Shown: positions 6,521 through 12,802 of the stretch, piece by piece | How positions within the stretch are numbered: position 1 is the stretch's first letter | Layout of the letters: each line of letters begins with the position of its first letter | IMG/VR virus record: IMGVR_UViG_3300021976_000040 | Coordinates: 1-38,332 of that record | Source of the DNA: a virus | DNA: 38,332 nt | Strand: one strand, 5' to 3' | Notes under the pieces: generated by a model | Databases searched by the model: none | What the model was told of the DNA's origin: nothing | The model's input: the letters and a program-made list of their open reading frames with translations, nothing else | Position numbers and translations under genes: made by a program

Positions 6521-6825
6521 CGAACGCCGCCGTAGAGGTCGTCTGTGATCGCGCGCAGGCCGGCGTCGCGTAAGTCCTGGGTGTGCTGTTCCCGCTCGCG
6601 CACATAAGCGGCCGCGAAGCCGCGCCACTCCGTAATCGACCACTCTTTCCCCGGCGCGCGGGTGTGGATCCAGTCGAACAACCGCTCGAGCGGGATGCGG
6701 CGCGCCTCCGCGATCGCCACGAAGGCGAAGGCGCGGTCTTCGAGCTCCACGGCTTCGGCGCCGGGGAACTCGGCGCGGAGCGCCGCGATTACCGTGCGGT
6801 GCGCGTACTCGGCTAAATCGATCAC
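6517..6825 (-). CDS. Hypothetical helical protein, 102 aa
   Basis: Begins MIDLAEYAHRTVIAALRAEF and is helical throughout, with a tryptophan-containing middle (RLFDWIHTRAPGKEWSITEWR) and a polar helical end. ATGA overlaps connect it to both neighbours (6517-6520, 6822-6825), so it is translated with the zinc-motif gene upstream. No family recognised. Confidence 0.7.
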   Translation of the reverse strand: MIDLAEYAHRTVIAALRAEFPGAEAVELEDRAFAFVAIAEARRIPLERLFDWIHTRAPGKEWSITEWRGFAAAYVREREQHTQDLRDAGLRAITDDLYGGVR

Positions 6826-7097
6826 TGTAAGCCGGCCCTTCGCTTTGCGCGTAACGCTCGGACGTGATCGAGGTACTGTCTGGTGATTTCCCGTAGCTTG
6901 GCTGTGGCTTCTTTGCGTCTCGGTTCAATGTCGGGGTTGTCTGCGAGGAATTGGGCGTAATCTTCTTCCTTCGCTAATGGGCTTTCGCGAAGAAAGGCGC
7001 ATTCCTCACATCCGGGGCATGGTTTGTCTTCGAGGCACAACTCGCAAATGAGATATTCGACCGATTCACAATCGGAAGGCCACTTGTGCGGGCACAT
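6822..7097 (-). CDS. Cysteine-rich zinc-binding protein, 91 aa
   Basis: Start ATG 7097 (MCPHKWPSDCESVEYLICEL) overlaps the stop of the upstream large gene (TAATG). The first 35 residues hold a run of metal ligands: C2, H4, C10, C18, C21, C27, C30 and C33, enough for one or two zinc sites. The rest is a charged helix (RRKEATAKLREITRQYLDHV). It directly follows the probable replication protein, so a nucleic-acid-linked role is plausible but not shown. An overlong frame reaching 7886 is spurious. Confidence 0.7.
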   Translation of the reverse strand: MCPHKWPSDCESVEYLICELCLEDKPCPGCEECAFLRESPLAKEEDYAQFLADNPDIEPRRKEATAKLREITRQYLDHVRALRAKRRAGLQ

Positions 7098-8287
7098 TAC
7101 GCCATCGCCTCCAGCGCGCGCCGGGCGATCGACTTCTCTTCCTCCGAGGTTTTGTCGTCGGCGAGCACGTCCTCGTAGCGGCGAGGGTCGTCGGGGGTCG
7201 TCTCCTCGATTATTGGTGCTGCGGCAGGGGCTGGGCGGGAGCTTGGAAACATGCCGGGCACGAAGAGATAGAAGAAAGCTAAGCCGGGACCTTTCCAGCG
7301 TTTCCCTTTCTCGTGGATAGCTACGGTGATCTCGGCTGCGGTTACGTTGGGGTCTACATACCGGCAATCTGCAATTACCTTGATAACGTCCTGGCGCTCT
7401 GGTGTTTCGTAAACAGAAAGGGCCTGCGTGACGGTTTTGATTTGCTGCTCGGGGAAAGGATAGAAACGCGTTGGAGTCGGCGGCGGCGGCTCGGCTAAAG
7501 AAGAAAACGCCGCCGCCGACGCGACACGTTGCTCTATATATTCTTCTTCTACTTCTCTTATAAGGATGGGGGGCGGGAGCGTCCGGAGAGTACGTGACTG
7601 TGACGAGGGGGAGTCGCGGACGGGTGGAGGGGGGAGTTCCGGACAATCTTCGTCGGTTTCCGACGCGTTTGTCCGGGGAGTTTGTGACTTTTCCCAAGCT
7701 TTGAAACGGGCAAGTTTTCGCTGGTTGATCTCTGCTTTGCGCAGCCGGATCTCTTGGTCGAGGCGAAGAATTTCTTCTTCTTCCTTGGCGTCGTCGCTCG
7801 AAAGCCAGTCGCTTTCTTCCCAAGCGCGCCACCGAACCCCTCTCTCTTCGCCTTTTCTTCTGAGTTTGTCCGGGGAGTCCGGACAAAAAAGAGGAAACGG
7901 GATAGATGGGTCGTCCACAGGGTACAGTTTTCTCCCGATCAAATGCAATCGGTTTTTACTGGATAGCCTACTCACGTATTCGCTTACGCGTTGCTTCGCG
8001 ATATCCAAGGCGCGAGCGACGTCCGTAACTCCTAGCGCGTTCCCGTTGTCGTCTACAGCGTAATCCCACGGCTCGTTAATGATTCCCCAGCTCCGGATAA
8101 CAACATACGCCCAAACGCGCTCCTCCTGTGCGTCCGGATCATCGACCATCGCGCGTAAGGCGGCGTCAAACGTGGGCGTGTATTTGCGGCGGGCGTGCGC
8201 CTGGTGCCATGAGCCAAACTTCGTGCTGCTCGTCGGCGCATACGTGGTGTCGGCTACTGGATAGGTTCGGAGGTTGGCGGAAGACAA
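7097..8287 (-). CDS. Probable replication initiator-like DNA-binding protein, 396 aa
   Basis: TTG start at 8287 (MSSANLRTYPVADTTY). Residues 35-125 look like a winged helix: a helix with the motif VWAYVVIRSWG, then VTDVARALDIAKQRVSEYVSRLSS, a convincing helix-turn-helix, followed by a basic wing (NRLHLIGRKLYPVDD). The middle is a charged coil (EEEILRLDQEIRLRKAEINQRK) and Pro-rich linker; the C-terminus (from about 290) is helical with WKGPGLAFFYLF. This architecture, N-terminal winged helix plus variable C-terminus, is common in phage replication proteins of the DnaD/RepA type. It heads the minus run and abuts the gene-poor region that may hold the origin. The name is inference from architecture and position. 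Confidence 0.65.
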   Translation of the reverse strand: MSSANLRTYPVADTTYAPTSSTKFGSWHQAHARRKYTPTFDAALRAMVDDPDAQEERVWAYVVIRSWGIINEPWDYAVDDNGNALGVTDVARALDIAKQRVSEYVSRLSSKNRLHLIGRKLYPVDDPSIPFPLFCPDSPDKLRRKGEERGVRWRAWEESDWLSSDDAKEEEEILRLDQEIRLRKAEINQRKLARFKAWEKSQTPRTNASETDEDCPELPPPPVRDSPSSQSRTLRTLPPPILIREVEEEYIEQRVASAAAFSSLAEPPPPTPTRFYPFPEQQIKTVTQALSVYETPERQDVIKVIADCRYVDPNVTAAEITVAIHEKGKRWKGPGLAFFYLFVPGMFPSSRPAPAAAPIIEETTPDDPRRYEDVLADDKTSEEEKSIARRALEAMA

Positions 8288-8983
8288 GGGACTAGTCCTA
8301 GTACGGTTGAGTCAAAAGCAGAACCGTAAAAACACGGTTGCCCTTGAAGTTGCGCACCAGAATTAGCCATAATGAGGCTGGCTTTTCTGACGCTGTGGAA
8401 GGTGCTAGAAAGCAATTCTAGGGGGCCGCGCTGGCGAGTACGGCTCCCAAAACTCCCAAAAACCATTGGAAATCTGAGCCGCACACGTATAGCGGCTGCT
8501 CGATCCTCAACGGCGAATGGGTGCAAGAAATTCAACACAATTTCACAAACATTCTCCTATAGGTAATCTGCGCGCGCGTATCGCGTACCGTACTAGTGGG
8601 TGTACCCAAGTTGGCTCCAATGAGGGGTCGGATCGGCTGCGGCCATTGCCGCGCCGGGTAAAACTAAAATCTTTCTATTACTGGGAGGGGCGGGATCTGG
8701 GCGCGAGTCCCATTGCGGTCGAGCGGCCGCCGGTCTCGGGTGCGTCCGGCGCGGCGGCCGACGTACTCGTCTGTTTGCGTTTTTTTCGCCCTGCGGGCGT
8801 TGGGCGCGGCGCGCCGCGTGTTTTCCCCATGAATCTGATACTACGCCTCCGTGATAGGCGCATACTAGAAAAAATCACAGATTTTTAACGTGGCGCGCTG
8901 GCCACGCCGCGCGTGAGACGCTGCAAACGCTCGCGTCCGCGCTATTACGGTGGAACAGTTGGCGAAACAGCTGGCGAAAGAAA
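8288..8983. other. Gene-poor divergent region, possible origin/control locus
   Basis: About 700 bp without a convincing gene between the replication-like gene (minus) and the plus run from 8984. Visible elements: ACTAG-TC-CTAGT palindrome (8291-8302); the 10-bp pair CTAGTACGGT (8298-8307) and ACCGTACTAG (8587-8596); a small hairpin CTAGAA-N5-TTCTAG (8405-8421); and AT-richer patches near 8530-8560 and 8865-8885 against a GC-rich background. Several frames cross it but are Arg/Ser-rich and read as non-coding. An origin or operator array fits the position. Confidence 0.45.
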
Positions 8984-9394
8984 ATGACGAAGAAAGAAAA
9001 CGCGGTCGCTGCCCTGGCGTCATTGACGGACGAATTGGGCGATTTGGAACAGGAGCTCGCGCCGTGGCGTCAGAAATTCGCCCGCGTCGAGGTCCTGCGG
9101 GCGGCGCTGCGGGCCGCGTTCGCGTCCGGCGACGCCGGAAAGAGCTTCAAAACGGAGGGCGAGCGGTGGGCGGCGCTCATCGGGCCGATGGGCGGTGTGT
9201 CGGTCGTCGATCGTCCGGCGCTGTGGAAACTGATCGGGTCGCGCAAGTTCGTCGAAATCGCGGCGGTGAGTATTAAGGCGATCACGGACGCGTGCGGCGC
9301 TGGCGTCGTGGGCGCGGTCGTGAGCGTGAAACCGACGGGGCCGCGGTCGCTGGCGCTCGTGCCGGCGCCGCCGGCCGCGAAAGAGGTCGCGTGA
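8984..9394 (+). CDS. Hypothetical protein, 136 aa
   Basis: ATG 8984, preceded by GCGAAAGAAA. Begins MTKKENAVAALASLTDELGD with a coiled-coil-like helix to about residue 45 (ELEQELAPWRQKFARVEVL pattern), then a globular part with GERWAALIGPMGGVSVVDRP and a helix, ending PAAKEVA. The final codons contain AAAGAGG, serving as the ribosome-binding site of the next gene, a junction repeated almost exactly at 10168-10185. No family recognised. Head of the 8984-11042 plus run. Confidence 0.65.
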   Translation: MTKKENAVAALASLTDELGDLEQELAPWRQKFARVEVLRAALRAAFASGDAGKSFKTEGERWAALIGPMGGVSVVDRPALWKLIGSRKFVEIAAVSIKAITDACGAGVVGAVVSVKPTGPRSLALVPAPPAAKEVA

Positions 9395-9395
9395 A

Positions 9396-9692
9396 ATGAA
9401 ACGTCTCTGGTGGTCTTTTACCTGGTGGCTCGATCGGAAGCGCCGGGCTCTTTTCCTCTGGTTTGTCTGGAAGCTGCCGCGCCGCTTGGCGGAAAAGGTG
9501 ATGGACTGGCTTGACGCTGTGTGCGGCTACGACCGCGATGTGAAGCAAGGTCGCACCGCCACACTCAAGCAGATTCGGGGCTTACCCTGCAATCGGCCAA
9601 TGGAGCTACTCACACTCCCCATTTCCAGTAAGCTCACACGACATCTCAACGGCAGGGTTAAGGTTTTAGTGCGGGATGGCCAGCATGTCTGA
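9396..9692 (+). CDS. Basic tryptophan-rich small protein, 98 aa
   Basis: ATG 9396, two nt past the previous stop, with AAAGAGG upstream. The N-terminus is rich in Trp and Arg (RLWWSFTWWLDRKRRALFLW), followed by KLPRRLAEKVMDWLDAVCGY, a pattern I associate with small phage proteins of unknown function containing LPRRL. It may be an amphipathic or membrane-peripheral peptide. The C-terminal half is basic and unstructured. It overlaps the next gene by 17 nt. Confidence 0.55.
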   Translation: MKRLWWSFTWWLDRKRRALFLWFVWKLPRRLAEKVMDWLDAVCGYDRDVKQGRTATLKQIRGLPCNRPMELLTLPISSKLTRHLNGRVKVLVRDGQHV

Positions 9693-9996
9693 AGAGCAAG
9701 GTTTCTCGGTTCGGTATAACCCCGATAATCCGCCCCCGAACACGCGCTATGAGGTAATCTCCATCCTTCCTGAGAGAAAGCTTCCACCGATTCAATTACG
9801 GCTTACGGTTACCTGTCCTCAGTGCGGGTTCAATTACACCATTGACAACTCAGGCGCACAGGTTCACCCGACACTCAAAGGCTTAATGATCCTGGGTAGT
9901 GTCGGCTCGGAACCACATTGTGAGCACGAAGGCGTAAGGATTTCCATTGTAGTTGCCGCTGAGTGCTCTGTAAGATTCGGATTTCCCGATGTTTAG
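9676..9996 (+). CDS. Zinc-ribbon-like hypothetical protein, 106 aa
   Basis: ATG at 9676 or 9685; both give nearly the same product. It contains CPQCGFNY near residue 47 and a later CEH, a partial zinc-ribbon pattern, set in a beta-rich background (LRLTVTCPQ, VRISIVVAAECSV). Codon use is less GC-biased than that of neighbours (for example ATT, GTA and TTA codons), hinting at separate origin. Function unknown. Confidence 0.6.
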   Translation: MASMSEEQGFSVRYNPDNPPPNTRYEVISILPERKLPPIQLRLTVTCPQCGFNYTIDNSGAQVHPTLKGLMILGSVGSEPHCEHEGVRISIVVAAECSVRFGFPDV

Positions 9997-10005
9997 CGGC
10001 GTCGA

Positions 10006-10185
10006 ATGCCGCTGACAAGTATTTGCGATGTGCCGATGCGGTGCGAAAACTGCGGAACGATTACACGGCTGGAAGATTGCGAGCCGGACGTCGACGGCGA
10101 CGGGTCGCTCGGGTGTCCATTGCCGGACTGCGGCGGCGTCTGCGTCGCGGACACGCCTCCGGCGGGGGCGAAGGAGGTCGCGTGA
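10006..10185 (+). CDS. Small zinc-finger-like protein, 59 aa
   Basis: ATG 10006 starts MPLTSICDVPMRCENCGT; a second cluster follows as CPLPDCGGVC, giving at least six cysteines, so one zinc site is likely. An acidic segment DVDGDG lies between. It ends AKEVA; the codons GCG AAG GAG GTC contain AAGGAGG, which is the Shine-Dalgarno sequence for the GTG at 10182. The stop overlaps that start as GTGA. Confidence 0.65.
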   Translation: MPLTSICDVPMRCENCGTITRLEDCEPDVDGDGSLGCPLPDCGGVCVADTPPAGAKEVA

Positions 10186-10409
10186 GCATTAAGCAGTTAG
10201 CGGCTGCTGCTGATGAGATTTCGGCCTGGTTGAAATGGGATAGTGAGACGCTCGAACTCTTTCAGACCTACGCGCAACGTTTCAAGTGGCGGTCGGCTGG
10301 TGCAAACGTCTACATGCTCGTTCTGGAGGATGCGCTCTTGAGCCGGGGTGTCACTTTGGAGCAGTTCAAGTATGAAGTCGAACATAAGGCGAACGACGTA
10401 CGGGAATAA
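10182..10409 (+). CDS. Hypothetical helical protein, 75 aa
   Basis: GTG 10182 overlaps the upstream stop and has a consensus AAGGAGG four nt before it. The product (MSIKQLAAAADEISAWLKWD start) is helical with aromatic residues (ELFQTYAQRFKW) and ends in a Lys/Glu helix. No family known. A small hairpin GCTCA-N5-TGAGC lies 32 nt downstream (10441-10455) without a U-tract. Confidence 0.7.
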   Translation: MSIKQLAAAADEISAWLKWDSETLELFQTYAQRFKWRSAGANVYMLVLEDALLSRGVTLEQFKYEVEHKANDVRE

Positions 10410-10512
10410 CCATTCTCGCTAGCAATCTACAACCGAGGTAGCTCAAAAAATGAGCCACTAAACATGCTTATACTGCACGTTCGCGCACAACCGTGGGAAG
10501 TAAGGAAATTTG

Positions 10513-10884
10513 ATGCTTCGTGATTTCCCTCTCCATGAAGCGATTCCGCGCGTTCTTCCCGATGGCTGGCGCATACTCAAACCTTTCGGTGACGGGAACG
10601 CTTACCAGTACCGTAATGGACTACGCGTGATTATCTCGACCGCGCCTTTTGACGACGGGCGCGAATGGATGCACGTTTCCGTGTCGCGCGAGGACAGGCT
10701 TCCATCGTGGGACGATTTGAAGTTCGTCAAAGCGACGTTCGTGGCCGCTGACCGCGCGGCATACCAGGTGCTACCGCCGACAGCGAAGCATATCAATATC
10801 CACCCATTCTGCCTCCATCTCTGGGTCGCGCTTACGGGCAGCGAGCCGTTACCCGACTTCACGGGCGGCGGCGACTCGATATGA
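10513..10884 (+). CDS. DUF7694-like phage protein, 123 aa
   Basis: ATG 10513 is preceded by TAAGGA at 10501-10506, a good ribosome-binding site. The sequence contains WMHVSVSREDRLPSWDDLKF, FVAADRAAYQVLPP, NIHPFCLHLW and a final LPDFTGGG, a run of motifs I recognise from a widespread phage family annotated as DUF7694. Its biochemical role is unknown. A TATACT hexamer at 10470-10475 could be a -10 element. The stop overlaps the next ATG. Confidence 0.75.
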   Translation: MLRDFPLHEAIPRVLPDGWRILKPFGDGNAYQYRNGLRVIISTAPFDDGREWMHVSVSREDRLPSWDDLKFVKATFVAADRAAYQVLPPTAKHINIHPFCLHLWVALTGSEPLPDFTGGGDSI

Positions 10885-11042
10885 CGTTAATCCTAATCGT
10901 GTTACTCGTCCTGCTGCTCGGCGGTGGCGGCGGCTGGTACGGCTATCAACGCTCGGGGCCGTACGGCGGCGCGTCCGCGCTCGGCGTGCTCGTTCTCGTG
11001 CTCGCGTTACTCTACGTGCTCGGGTTCCTGCGCCTTCACTGA
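10881..11042 (+). CDS. Two-span small membrane protein (DUF3309-like), 53 aa
   Basis: ATG 10881 overlaps the upstream stop as ATGA. Two hydrophobic spans: residues 2-14 (leucine and isoleucine) and 34-50 (ALGVLVLVLALLYVLGF), joined by Gly-rich WYGYQRSGPYGG. This resembles the DUF3309 group of tiny membrane proteins. A holin-like role is conceivable but the endolysin lies 10 kb away. It overlaps the tail of the minus gene at 11007 by 36 nt. Confidence 0.65.
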   Translation: MTLILIVLLVLLLGGGGGWYGYQRSGPYGGASALGVLVLVLALLYVLGFLRLH

Positions 11043-11365
11043 CGCGTCTTTCGCTGCACGCCAGGCGCGCCACTCGTCCATTGTCATCGTGGGCGGGATT
11101 ACCAAGCGTTCAAGTAACGCAATGTGGGGGAGGTCTCTATCGAGCGACTTTTGAAGCGCAACGTATACAACGCGCCATCCATCCATCGAAAACCGATTGA
11201 GTCGTTCGAGGTTTCCCCAGTCGAAGTAGAGTTCGATGTATTCGTAGGCGGGCGGCGGCACGCGTTCAGCGTATCGCGCCGGCGCTGGTACACGCCCGCG
11301 AGCGTGAATATCTCGCCGGGTTTGAGCGTGCTGGCGGGGTTTTCGGGCGGCCATGCGGTAATCAT
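11007..11365 (-). pseudogene. Frame-disrupted gene with duplicated N-terminal module
   Basis: ATG 11365 starts MITAWPPENPASTLKPGE, nearly identical to the start of the gene at 12106. After about residue 30 (GVYQRR) that frame degenerates into Ser/Thr/Asn-rich text, while the frame one base away becomes clearly protein-like: AYEYIELYFDWGNLERLNRF, then RVVYVALQKSLDRDLPHIAL and TMDEWRAWRAAKDAS, to the stop at 11007. One inserted base near 11280 would restore a single protein of about 120 residues. Alternatives are a separate GTG start near 11256 for the second part, programmed frameshifting, or a sequencing error. Function unknown. Confidence 0.55.
11284..11365 (-). repeat. 82-bp gene-start module, copy A
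   Basis: Aligns without gaps to 12025-12106 with 74 of 82 bases identical by my count. It encodes the first 27 residues of both minus-strand genes, including the start codon and WPPENPASTLKPGE. Confidence 0.85.
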
Positions 11366-11375
11366 AAAATTCATC

Positions 11376-11648
11376 ATGCACAACGTCGCGGTGTGGCTCG
11401 TCGGGTTCCTGCTCTCGGTGGGGTTGAATCTGATCCTCACTCGGATGGCCGCGCGGAAGGCGTTTAACTCGGTAGCAGACGAAAGGCGTGCGCTGGTGCG
11501 TAGGGTCACGATGGCGGAAGCGTCGCTGCTGGTGGCGCGGCTCGCGACCACATACACGGAAACGGGTTGCTCCCTCGAAACCTCTCTCGCGCTCATCGAT
11601 GCGAGCGAAGAATTGAACGCGCTTTCAGATGTCCCGCACCGTCTTTAA
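11376..11648 (+). CDS. Single-span membrane protein with helical tail, 90 aa
   Basis: ATG 11376 starts MHNVAVWLVGFLLSVGLNLI, one transmembrane span at residues 4-23, followed by a basic helix and an alpha-helical cytoplasmic tail (RRALVRRVTMAEASLLVARL, LETSLALIDASEELNALS). Topology suggests N-out/C-in. It begins 10 nt from the divergent minus gene, leaving no room for a conventional promoter pair. Its stop interleaves with the minus gene's stop in TTAA (11645-11648). Function unknown. Confidence 0.55.
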   Translation: MHNVAVWLVGFLLSVGLNLILTRMAARKAFNSVADERRALVRRVTMAEASLLVARLATTYTETGCSLETSLALIDASEELNALSDVPHRL

Positions 11649-11866
11649 TCGGCTGACGCGGCCGCCTTCCGCGTTTCAAGCCGCGCCAGGCGCCGGCGTA
11701 AATCGTCGCGCAGCGTATCCAAACGCAGCGTATAGCCGGGGTACAGACGCGGCCACGGAAACGCCTCGATCGATTCGAGGATGCGGCGCGTAAGCGTTGG
11801 GTCCTGGACGCTCGCCGTGCTGTCGCGAATACGCTCAAAAGCGCGCAGTGTTCCCGCAATATCCAA
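11645..11866 (-). CDS. Hypothetical protein, 73 aa, TTG start
   Basis: TTG 11866 opens MDIAGTLRAFERIRDSTASV; helical with basic C-terminal half (LRLDTLRDDLRRRLARLETR). It is in the same frame as the upstream gene 11870-12106, separated only by TGA TCT, so it could be reached by stop-codon readthrough or by reinitiation, or the two may once have been one gene. No family recognised. Confidence 0.5.
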   Translation of the reverse strand: MDIAGTLRAFERIRDSTASVQDPTLTRRILESIEAFPWPRLYPGYTLRLDTLRDDLRRRLARLETRKAAASAD

Positions 11867-11869
11867 AGA

Positions 11870-12106
11870 TCAGGGTATCCCCGGCTCCGGCGTTTCCTCG
11901 TACTCGATGTACGCGCCGGTTTCAATCGCTGCAGCGGAACCGGTGACGCGGAATGTTTGCAACCGGTCGGTGTAACGCTCCCATCCGAACACGCCCACGA
12001 ATCGCGAAAACCAATCGCGGCGCCGCTGGTACACGCCTTTGAGCGTGAACGTCTCGCCGGGTTTGAGCGTGCTGGCGGGATTTTCGGGCGGCCACGAGGT
12101 AATCAT
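11870..12106 (-). CDS. Hypothetical protein, 78 aa, shared N-terminal module
   Basis: ATG 12106 gives MITSWPPENPASTLKPGETF, continuing GVYQRRRDWFSRFVGVFGWE and a beta-rich end (TFRVTGSAAAIETGAYIEYEE). The first 27 residues are shared with the disrupted gene at 11365. The segment preceding the start, CTCAAACCTGGCGAA, also resembles an internal part of the module, so repeated duplication is likely. No family known. Confidence 0.6.
   Translation of the reverse strand: MITSWPPENPASTLKPGETFTLKGVYQRRRDWFSRFVGVFGWERYTDRLQTFRVTGSAAAIETGAYIEYEETPEPGIP
12025..12106 (-). repeat. 82-bp gene-start module, copy B
   Basis: Partner of 11284-11365 (74/82 identical). Differences are spread over the module and mostly in codon third positions or small blocks, consistent with an older duplication or two acquisitions of a shared gene-start module. 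Confidence 0.85.
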
Positions 12107-12198
12107 TTCGCCAGGTTTGAGTGAGCGGCCTCTCACCGCTCTGGGATGGGTTTATGCTGCCATCTGGCACTTCCAGGGTATCCCTTACCACGTCTGCA

Positions 12199-12231
12199 CG
12201 CAAAAAGCGCGTACATTACGCGTATTTCGCG
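12199..12231. promoter_or_regulatory. 33-nt dyad element, copy 2, upstream of NusG-like gene
   Basis: Same layout as 3236-3268: 15-nt arms around CAT, core GCGCGTA-N3-TACGCG, A-rich left and T-rich right outer arms; three mismatches between arms. It ends 22 nt before the GTG of the NusG-like gene. A TACTAT -10-like hexamer is at 12243-12248. Likely a control site for late transcription. Confidence 0.6.
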
Positions 12232-12253
12232 CCGTGAATGACTACTATAGATT

Positions 12254-12799
12254 GTGTTCGCTAGTTCGCCAGTAGCGATATCTGGGACTGAGAGCGCCTA
12301 TGGCGCGTGTTTTGGGTGGTACGCGATCCGCACTCGACCGCGCTTCGAACGCGCCGTCTGCCACGCGTTAGACCTCGCCGGACTCGATAGCTACGCGCCG
12401 ATCTACTCGGAACGCGTGCGCTGGTCCGATCGCGTCAAAATCGTCGATCGGCCGTTGTTTCCCGGCTACATCTTCTCTCGTTTCGACGCCTCGATCGGTC
12501 TCGACTGCCTCGATATCTACGGCGTCGTCCACGTCCTCCCGAACAATCTGCGGCCGCTCGCGATTCCCGACGACGAAATCCGCAGCATTCAAATCGTGTG
12601 CGACTCCGCGATGCCGTTATCTGAGGCGGAATGGCAACCGGGCGAAGTGCTCACGGTGGAACGCGGGCCGCTCAAGGGCGCGCGCGGCGTGGTCGTGCGG
12701 AACCGCGAGAAGGCCACGCTCACGGTTCAAATCGAAATGCTCGGCCGCGCGGTCTCGGTCACGCTGCCGGTGCAGGACGTATGGAAGTCGAAACACTGA
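12254..12799 (+). CDS. NusG/RfaH-family transcription elongation factor
   Basis: 181 residues from GTG 12254. Residues 21-115 match an NGN domain: GWYAIRTRPRFERAVCHAL, then YAPIYSERVRWSDR and the hallmark RPLFPGYIFSRFD, which contacts the RNA polymerase clamp. Residues 126-181 match a KOW domain (WQPGEVLTVERGPLKGARGV, VVVRNREKATLTVQ). Length and order are those of NusG paralogues of the RfaH/UpxY type. It would bind host polymerase and suppress pausing or termination. It is the first gene of the late plus-strand unit, 3 nt ahead of the methyltransferase gene, so it probably lets polymerase read through 24 kb of late genes. The exact start is uncertain in the first 20 residues. Confidence 0.88.
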   Translation: MFASSPVAISGTESAYGACFGWYAIRTRPRFERAVCHALDLAGLDSYAPIYSERVRWSDRVKIVDRPLFPGYIFSRFDASIGLDCLDIYGVVHVLPNNLRPLAIPDDEIRSIQIVCDSAMPLSEAEWQPGEVLTVERGPLKGARGVVVRNREKATLTVQIEMLGRAVSVTLPVQDVWKSKH

Positions 12800-12802
12800 A
12801 CC

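Noticed and set aside
8560-8660. tRNA gene in the gene-poor region
   Set aside because: No cloverleaf with T-loop consensus or matching acceptor arms could be formed.
8517-8888. 123-aa plus-strand frame in the gene-poor region
   Set aside because: Arginine-rich, no ribosome-binding site, crosses palindromes and has uneven codon positions; read as non-coding.
8950-9276. GTG frame beginning MEQLAKQLAKENDEE
   Set aside because: The repeated LAKQ start is attractive, but the rest is Gly/Arg-rich and out of frame with the better 8984-9394 gene.
11099-11596. 165-aa minus-strand frame
   Set aside because: Only its module segment (from 11365) is protein-like; upstream it is antisense to the membrane protein at 11376-11648 and downstream the real signal changes frame.
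12199-12253. RfaH ops element upstream of the NusG-like gene
   Set aside because: No ops-like GGCGGTAGC sequence there; the only GGCGGTAG string I noticed is inside a coding region near 29055.
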